From JAIOTH01 sp964639335 (GTDB lineage: Bacteria; Patescibacteriota; Patescibacteriia; UBA1558; S5-K13), in contig CAZXCJ010000005.1 of the NCBI GenBank assembly GCA_964639335.1, forward strand, positions 1 through 39,084: a DNA stretch of 39,084 nt, written 5' to 3'. The stretch's first letter is position 1. Each line of letters starts with the position of its first letter. Below the pieces are notes generated by a model, which was not told where the DNA came from, did not search any database, and saw only the letters and a program-made list of their open reading frames with translations. Below are positions 36,495 to 39,084 of the stretch, in pieces. Made by a program: the position numbers and the translations under genes.

Positions 36495-39035
36495 CTAATC
36501 TCTAATATTAACCTTGAACTCTGTGACCAGCACTTCTTTAACCTGTTGCATAATTTTTTCTACTTCTGCGCTAACTAAAGTTTTTTGTAAATTATGAAAA
36601 ATAATATGAAAAGCCAAAGACTTCTTATTTTTCTCTATATTCTGACCCTCATAAACATCAAATAAATCCACATTTATAATTAAAGGTGAGAGGGCATTAA
36701 TTCTTTCTTCAATATCTTGCCATTTAGCACTATAATTAACAATCATGGAAATATCTTGCACCATAGTTGGATATTTGGAAATCTCCTGATATTTTTTGTT
36801 TTCCTTAATATATTTCAAAATTATATCTAAATTTAATTTTGCATAAAAAACCTTTTTTTCTATATCAAAATTTTGCAAAATGCCTTTTTTAACTTCTCCC
36901 AAAAAACCAATGAACTGATTATCGCAAATATATTCTAAACAGGACTCCTTTTTTATCAATTTCTGCTCAGTCATATTGGCCCGATAATTTAAATTTAATT
37001 TATCTAATATTGAATTAAAATCGCCTTTAAACTTTAAAAACTTATTATTGTCCCCCACCCAGATAAAATCCATAGTTTTGCTCTGTTGAGGCAAAAATTG
37101 TTGAACGTCTTTCTTAATTTTAAAATCGCCTTCTTTTTTCTGAAAAACTCTACCAATTTCAAATAATTTAAAATTATTAAAATATCTTAAATTGTCTTGA
37201 ACATTTTTTAAAAGATTTAAAAACAAATCATTGCGCAAATATTTCAAATTTTTAGATACTGCATTAGCTATACTAATATAATCATCTGGATGACCAAGAA
37301 CCTTTTGAATATCATCCTCTGAAACCATGGAATAATTATAAACCTCATTATATCCTAGAGCCAAAGACACGAAATCTTTCAATTTTTTTTCTAAACCCAA
37401 AATTTTATCCTGGTAATTTGCTGACAGTTTTATTTTTGGAGCTTTAATTTCAATATTATCATAACCATAAATACGGGAAATTTCCTCTATTAAATCCTCG
37501 GGAATGCTAATATCGCCCGTGCTACGATAAGAAGGAATCGAAACCTCTAAACGATCCCTTTTCTCTTTTATTCCAAAATTTAACTTTTTCAAAATATCAA
37601 CAATTGTCTTGGTGGGCAATTTTTCACCTATTTTTTTATTTATAAAATCAAAATCTAAATCTATAACAATCTTCCCTTTTTTAGAATAATCCTTGTCTAT
37701 AATTTTACTAGCCACAAAACTATTTACATTTAATTGTTGAATTAATTCAATTGCACGCATCATTGCCTGCTGAGCTAAATTAGGATCTAATCCCTTTTCA
37801 AACCTTGTACTGGAATCTGTCCGTAAACCCAAACGAGCCGAAGTTCTTCTAATACCTACTGGCTCAAAATTAGCCGCCTCAATTAAAATAGATGTGGTAT
37901 CATCTTTAATTTCACTATTTAAACCCCCCATTACGCCTGCTAGAGCAACTGCTCGCTGACCATCACAAATTAATAAATCATTTTGGTCTAATTTTCTTTC
38001 TTCTTCATCCAAACTAATAAATTTCTCACCTACTTGCCCGTCTGCCATAGCTTTCTTGACTTCCGTAGCTTTCTTGACTTCCGTAGCTTTAGCGAAGGAA
38101 GTAGCGAAGGAAGTAGCGAAGGAAGTAGCGAAGGAAGTAGCGAAGGTGGAGGATTTTTGCACAATTATTTTTTCATCTTTGATTTCTCTAATATCAAAAG
38201 CATGTATCGGCTGTCCTAATTCCAACATTACAAAATTGGTAATATCTACAATATTATTAATAGAGCGAATGCCTACTTTTTCTAAACTATTAGCCAACCA
38301 CTCTGGAGAAGGGCCTACTCGTATATTATCCATAATAACTCCCATATATCGCGGACAGGCTTCCTTATCTTTAATCTGTACTTCTAGTTTGTGCTTTTTT
38401 TTAATTTTAAATTTAAAAGGAAAAATTAAGGACTTAAAACGAACATTTAATAAAGCTGCTAAATCCCGAGCAATACCATAATGACCCCAAAGGTCTGGCC
38501 TATTGGTTAAGGACTTATTATCTATTTCAAAAATAATATCATTTAAATTTAGGGCAGAAATAATATCCTGGCCAACTTGAGATTTATCTATGTCTAAATC
38601 TGCAATTCCGCCCTCAATTATATACTTAGAGGGTAAGCCGATTTCTTCAGCCGCACATATCATTCCTTCTGATTCTACTCCTCTGATTTTAGCTTTTTCC
38701 AAAACAACTAAATCACCCTCGCCATGCCATCTTACTTTAGCCCCCAGCGTAGCTAAAGCAATTATCATATTTTCTTTTAAATTATTGCCCCCACAAACTA
38801 TTTTAAAAGAACCTTTTTTACCGGCACTAACATCACAAACTTTTAATTTGTTAGCATTGGGATGCTTGTTTATTTTTTTAATTTGACCAACAATTATATT
38901 TTCTAAATTATCTGCTTGACGACGAAAGCTATCCACTTCTACAATAGACATGGTTATCTTTTCGGCCAATTCTTCTGCAGACAATTCATTTGGTATATCT
39001 ACATAATTTTTCAGCCAATTTAAGGAAACATTCAT
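36495..39035 (-). CDS. pheT: Phenylalanyl-tRNA synthetase beta subunit
   Basis: It forms the alpha2-beta2 enzyme with PheS and charges tRNA-Phe. The 846-residue protein has N-terminal MNVSLNWLKNYVDI, the EMAP/OB tRNA-binding region (IVGQIKKINKHPNANKLKVC), B3/4 (GMICAAEEIGLP; ITNFVMLELGQPIHAFD), B5, the core (ALGYNEVYNYSMVSED) and the FDX-ACB anticodon domain (KYPTMVQDISMIVN...). It is ~40 residues longer than usual because of a repeated insert between KIIVQKS and GEKFISLDEE in the B3/4 region. pheS would be expected upstream (beyond 39035). Its start follows TTATCTAACGGG. Confidence 0.96.
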   Translation of the reverse strand: MNVSLNWLKNYVDIPNELSAEELAEKITMSIVEVDSFRRQADNLENIIVGQIKKINKHPNANKLKVCDVSAGKKGSFKIVCGGNNLKENMIIALATLGAKVRWHGEGDLVVLEKAKIRGVESEGMICAAEEIGLPSKYIIEGGIADLDIDKSQVGQDIISALNLNDIIFEIDNKSLTNRPDLWGHYGIARDLAALLNVRFKSLIFPFKFKIKKKHKLEVQIKDKEACPRYMGVIMDNIRVGPSPEWLANSLEKVGIRSINNIVDITNFVMLELGQPIHAFDIREIKDEKIIVQKSSTFATSFATSFATSFATSFAKATEVKKATEVKKAMADGQVGEKFISLDEEERKLDQNDLLICDGQRAVALAGVMGGLNSEIKDDTTSILIEAANFEPVGIRRTSARLGLRTDSSTRFEKGLDPNLAQQAMMRAIELIQQLNVNSFVASKIIDKDYSKKGKIVIDLDFDFINKKIGEKLPTKTIVDILKKLNFGIKEKRDRLEVSIPSYRSTGDISIPEDLIEEISRIYGYDNIEIKAPKIKLSANYQDKILGLEKKLKDFVSLALGYNEVYNYSMVSEDDIQKVLGHPDDYISIANAVSKNLKYLRNDLFLNLLKNVQDNLRYFNNFKLFEIGRVFQKKEGDFKIKKDVQQFLPQQSKTMDFIWVGDNNKFLKFKGDFNSILDKLNLNYRANMTEQKLIKKESCLEYICDNQFIGFLGEVKKGILQNFDIEKKVFYAKLNLDIILKYIKENKKYQEISKYPTMVQDISMIVNYSAKWQDIEERINALSPLIINVDLFDVYEGQNIEKNKKSLAFHIIFHNLQKTLVSAEVEKIMQQVKEVLVTEFKVNIRD
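38041..38155 (-). repeat. In-frame tandem repeat insertion in pheT
   Basis: The plus strand has four exact 12-bp units AGCGAAGGAAGT (38091-38138) plus a degenerate fifth, and two exact 18-bp units TAGCTTTCTTGACTTCCG (38048-38083). On the coding strand this gives TSFA x4 and KKATEV x2. All units are multiples of three, so the frame is kept. Family members lack the segment, which separates KIIVQKS from GEKF. Confidence 0.85.
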
Positions 39036-39084
39036 CCCGTTAGATAATTATTTATAATAATATTCATATTCTTAATTCAAATTT
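39034..39084. promoter_or_regulatory. pheT leader with CCCGTTAGATAATTA motif
   Basis: Just upstream of pheT, CCCGTTAGATAATTATTTATAATAATA (first 15 bases shared) matches the leader of pyk at 29284. The window ends in this region, so the promoter is not visible. Confidence 0.45.

Noticed and set aside
38048..38150. Short repeats that could suggest a CRISPR array
   Set aside because: Units are contiguous without spacers, are 12 or 18 bp and keep a reading frame. No array or cas gene is present in the window.
38056..38481. Plus-strand open frames with EVAKEVAK and SSEGSSEG repeats
   Set aside because: They are the antisense reading of the 12-bp tandem repeat in pheT, with no ribosome binding site or protein-like composition outside the repeat.
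1..39084. Alternative genetic code (UGA as Gly)
   Set aside because: Conserved proteins run full length with no internal in-frame TGA needed, and TGA is used as a stop (for example at 23937).

Overview
The window looks like a chromosomal segment of a low-GC member of the Patescibacteria (Candidate Phyla Radiation), probably Parcubacteria-like. The reasons are AT-rich spacers, mostly leaderless or Shine-Dalgarno-poor long genes, a DUF5667 secreted coiled-coil protein, a periplasmic S41 protease with Patescibacteria-style N-terminal repeats, a PEP synthase with an intein, and many small palindromes inserted in spacers, tRNA remnants and coding sequence. TGA is used as an ordinary stop, so the code appears to be standard bacterial (not the Gracilibacteria/SR1 code). 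The taxon is an inference; no rRNA is present.

Layout. 1-5,818: secreted DUF5667 protein, a small membrane protein, glpX, a tiny membrane ORF, an S51-like peptidase, an archaeal-type MBL hydrolase, a family-4 uracil-DNA glycosylase and a HAM1/RdgB-like NTP pyrophosphatase, nearly all on the minus strand. 5,819-13,999: a compact six-gene minus-strand defence operon: XRE regulator, GIY-YIG/DUF4357 protein, a RadC-adenine methyltransferase fusion, a D12 adenine methyltransferase, an AlwI-family restriction endonuclease and an AAA_13 (RloC/PrrC-like) ATPase. 14,000-15,054: tRNA-Asn with duplicated 5' flanks and a four-helix-bundle (S23/IVS-type) gene. 15,055-18,302: rpoD and dnaG. 18,434-22,383: alkD, a truncated second alkD, a NUDIX hydrolase, an unknown protein and an S41 protease. 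22,400-24,130: an unusual tRNA-Ser/GIY-YIG cassette, tRNA-Val and several tiny genes with strong ribosome binding sites. 24,133-29,283: ppsA (with intein) and pyk. 29,462-39,084: membrane proteins, groL, groS with a CIRCE-controlled promoter, two tiny membrane genes on the plus strand, gyrB, a small membrane protein and pheT.

How the parts work together. glpX, ppsA and pyk give the glucose/pyruvate branch of glycolysis and gluconeogenesis. dnaG, rpoD, gyrB, pheT, groS and groL are core information-processing and folding genes. Uracil-DNA glycosylase, AlkD, NUDIX and HAM1-like proteins form a scattered nucleotide-sanitation/DNA-repair set. The defence operon probably couples restriction-modification to an ATPase with a possible RNase module.

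The most notable items are (1) the RadC-methyltransferase fusion inside the AlwI-type operon; (2) the GIY-YIG gene flanked by two 54-nt exact copies of a disrupted tRNA-Ser 5' half next to an intact tRNA-Ser; (3) palindromic triloop-hairpin insertions, including in-frame ones in rpoD and ppsA, plus a tandem-repeat insertion in pheT; (4) a family-4 uracil-DNA glycosylase in which one expected Fe-S cysteine is aspartate.
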